From Phoronis australis (taxonomy: Eukaryota > Phoronida > Phoronidae), in contig NMRA01000049.1 in NCBI GenBank assembly GCA_002633005.1, positions 451,189 to 511,188 on the forward strand: a stretch of 60,000 nt of DNA. Direction: 5' to 3'. Both the position numbers and the translations under genes were made by a program. The notes under the pieces were generated by a model, which had not been told where the DNA came from, searched no databases, and worked only from the letters and a program-made list of their open reading frames with translations. Positions within the stretch are counted from its first letter, which is position 1. The number at the start of each line of letters is the position of its first letter. Shown one piece after another: positions 59,910 through 60,000 of the stretch.

Positions 59910-60000
59910 GCCTGGGAGAAGTGACCGCGAGCGTAATAATTTGAAATGTGTCAAAGGTAACGACGTCGGGGAAAACTGGAGGGACAGGTCCGATAAAAAG
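59910..60000 (+). pseudogene. Second copy of giant-exon sequence after the gap (assembly duplicate)
   Basis: 91 bases identical to 58580-58670 except one change (a at 58662, g at 59992). It encodes the segment around GRSDRERNNLKCVKGN in the same frame. The copy runs off the window edge, so its full length is unknown. An unmerged contig overlap is likelier than a true exon duplication, because it begins directly after an N with no intron or boundary signal. Confidence 0.85.

Noticed and set aside
59910-60000. True tandem duplication of part of the giant exon
   Set aside because: The copy begins exactly at an N with no splice acceptor or intron boundary; overlapping contigs explain it more simply, though read data are needed to be sure.

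Overview
The window is animal nuclear DNA: AT-rich, intron-rich, with short coding exons flanked by canonical GT/AG splice sites, and scattered short mobile elements and microsatellites. Nothing looks bacterial or viral. The protein and the repeat types suggest a bilaterian invertebrate, probably marine. I cannot name the species.

One gene can be read with confidence. On the + strand from about 27,253 onward lies the 5' half of a Shank gene (SH3 and multiple ankyrin repeat domains protein, a postsynaptic and cell-cortex scaffold). Thirteen coding exons join in frame. They give a start codon, the ubiquitin-like SPN domain (27,291-36,095), the ankyrin repeats (39,052-44,800), a Ser/Arg-rich linker (45,881-47,061), the SH3 domain (48,385-50,597) and a small post-SH3 exon (52,760-52,826), about 573 residues in total. 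The PDZ, proline-rich and SAM parts expected in Shank are not present and should lie beyond the right edge.

Between the last small exon and the right edge is a 2.7 kb open exon (about 56,302-59,020, about 905 codons). It ends at a strong splice donor one base before a stop codon. I do not recognise its protein. Its splice phases fit Shank, and it carries SH3-ligand, 14-3-3-type and PP1-docking-type motifs, two of which echo motifs in the Shank linker. It could be a giant lineage-specific Shank exon, the first exon of an internal-promoter Shank isoform, or the 5' exon of another gene. This is the most interesting item in the window.

The first 27 kb contain no gene I can support. They hold mobile-element relics (three MITE-like families), two long foldback elements, microsatellites and a 24-bp minisatellite. 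Two single-N positions (3,278 and 59,909) are each followed by sequence that repeats earlier sequence: about 1.75 kb at the first, at least 91 bp at the second. The simplest reading is unmerged overlapping contigs or haplotypes rather than real tandem duplication. The second junction cuts back into the giant exon, so gene models crossing it will be wrong.
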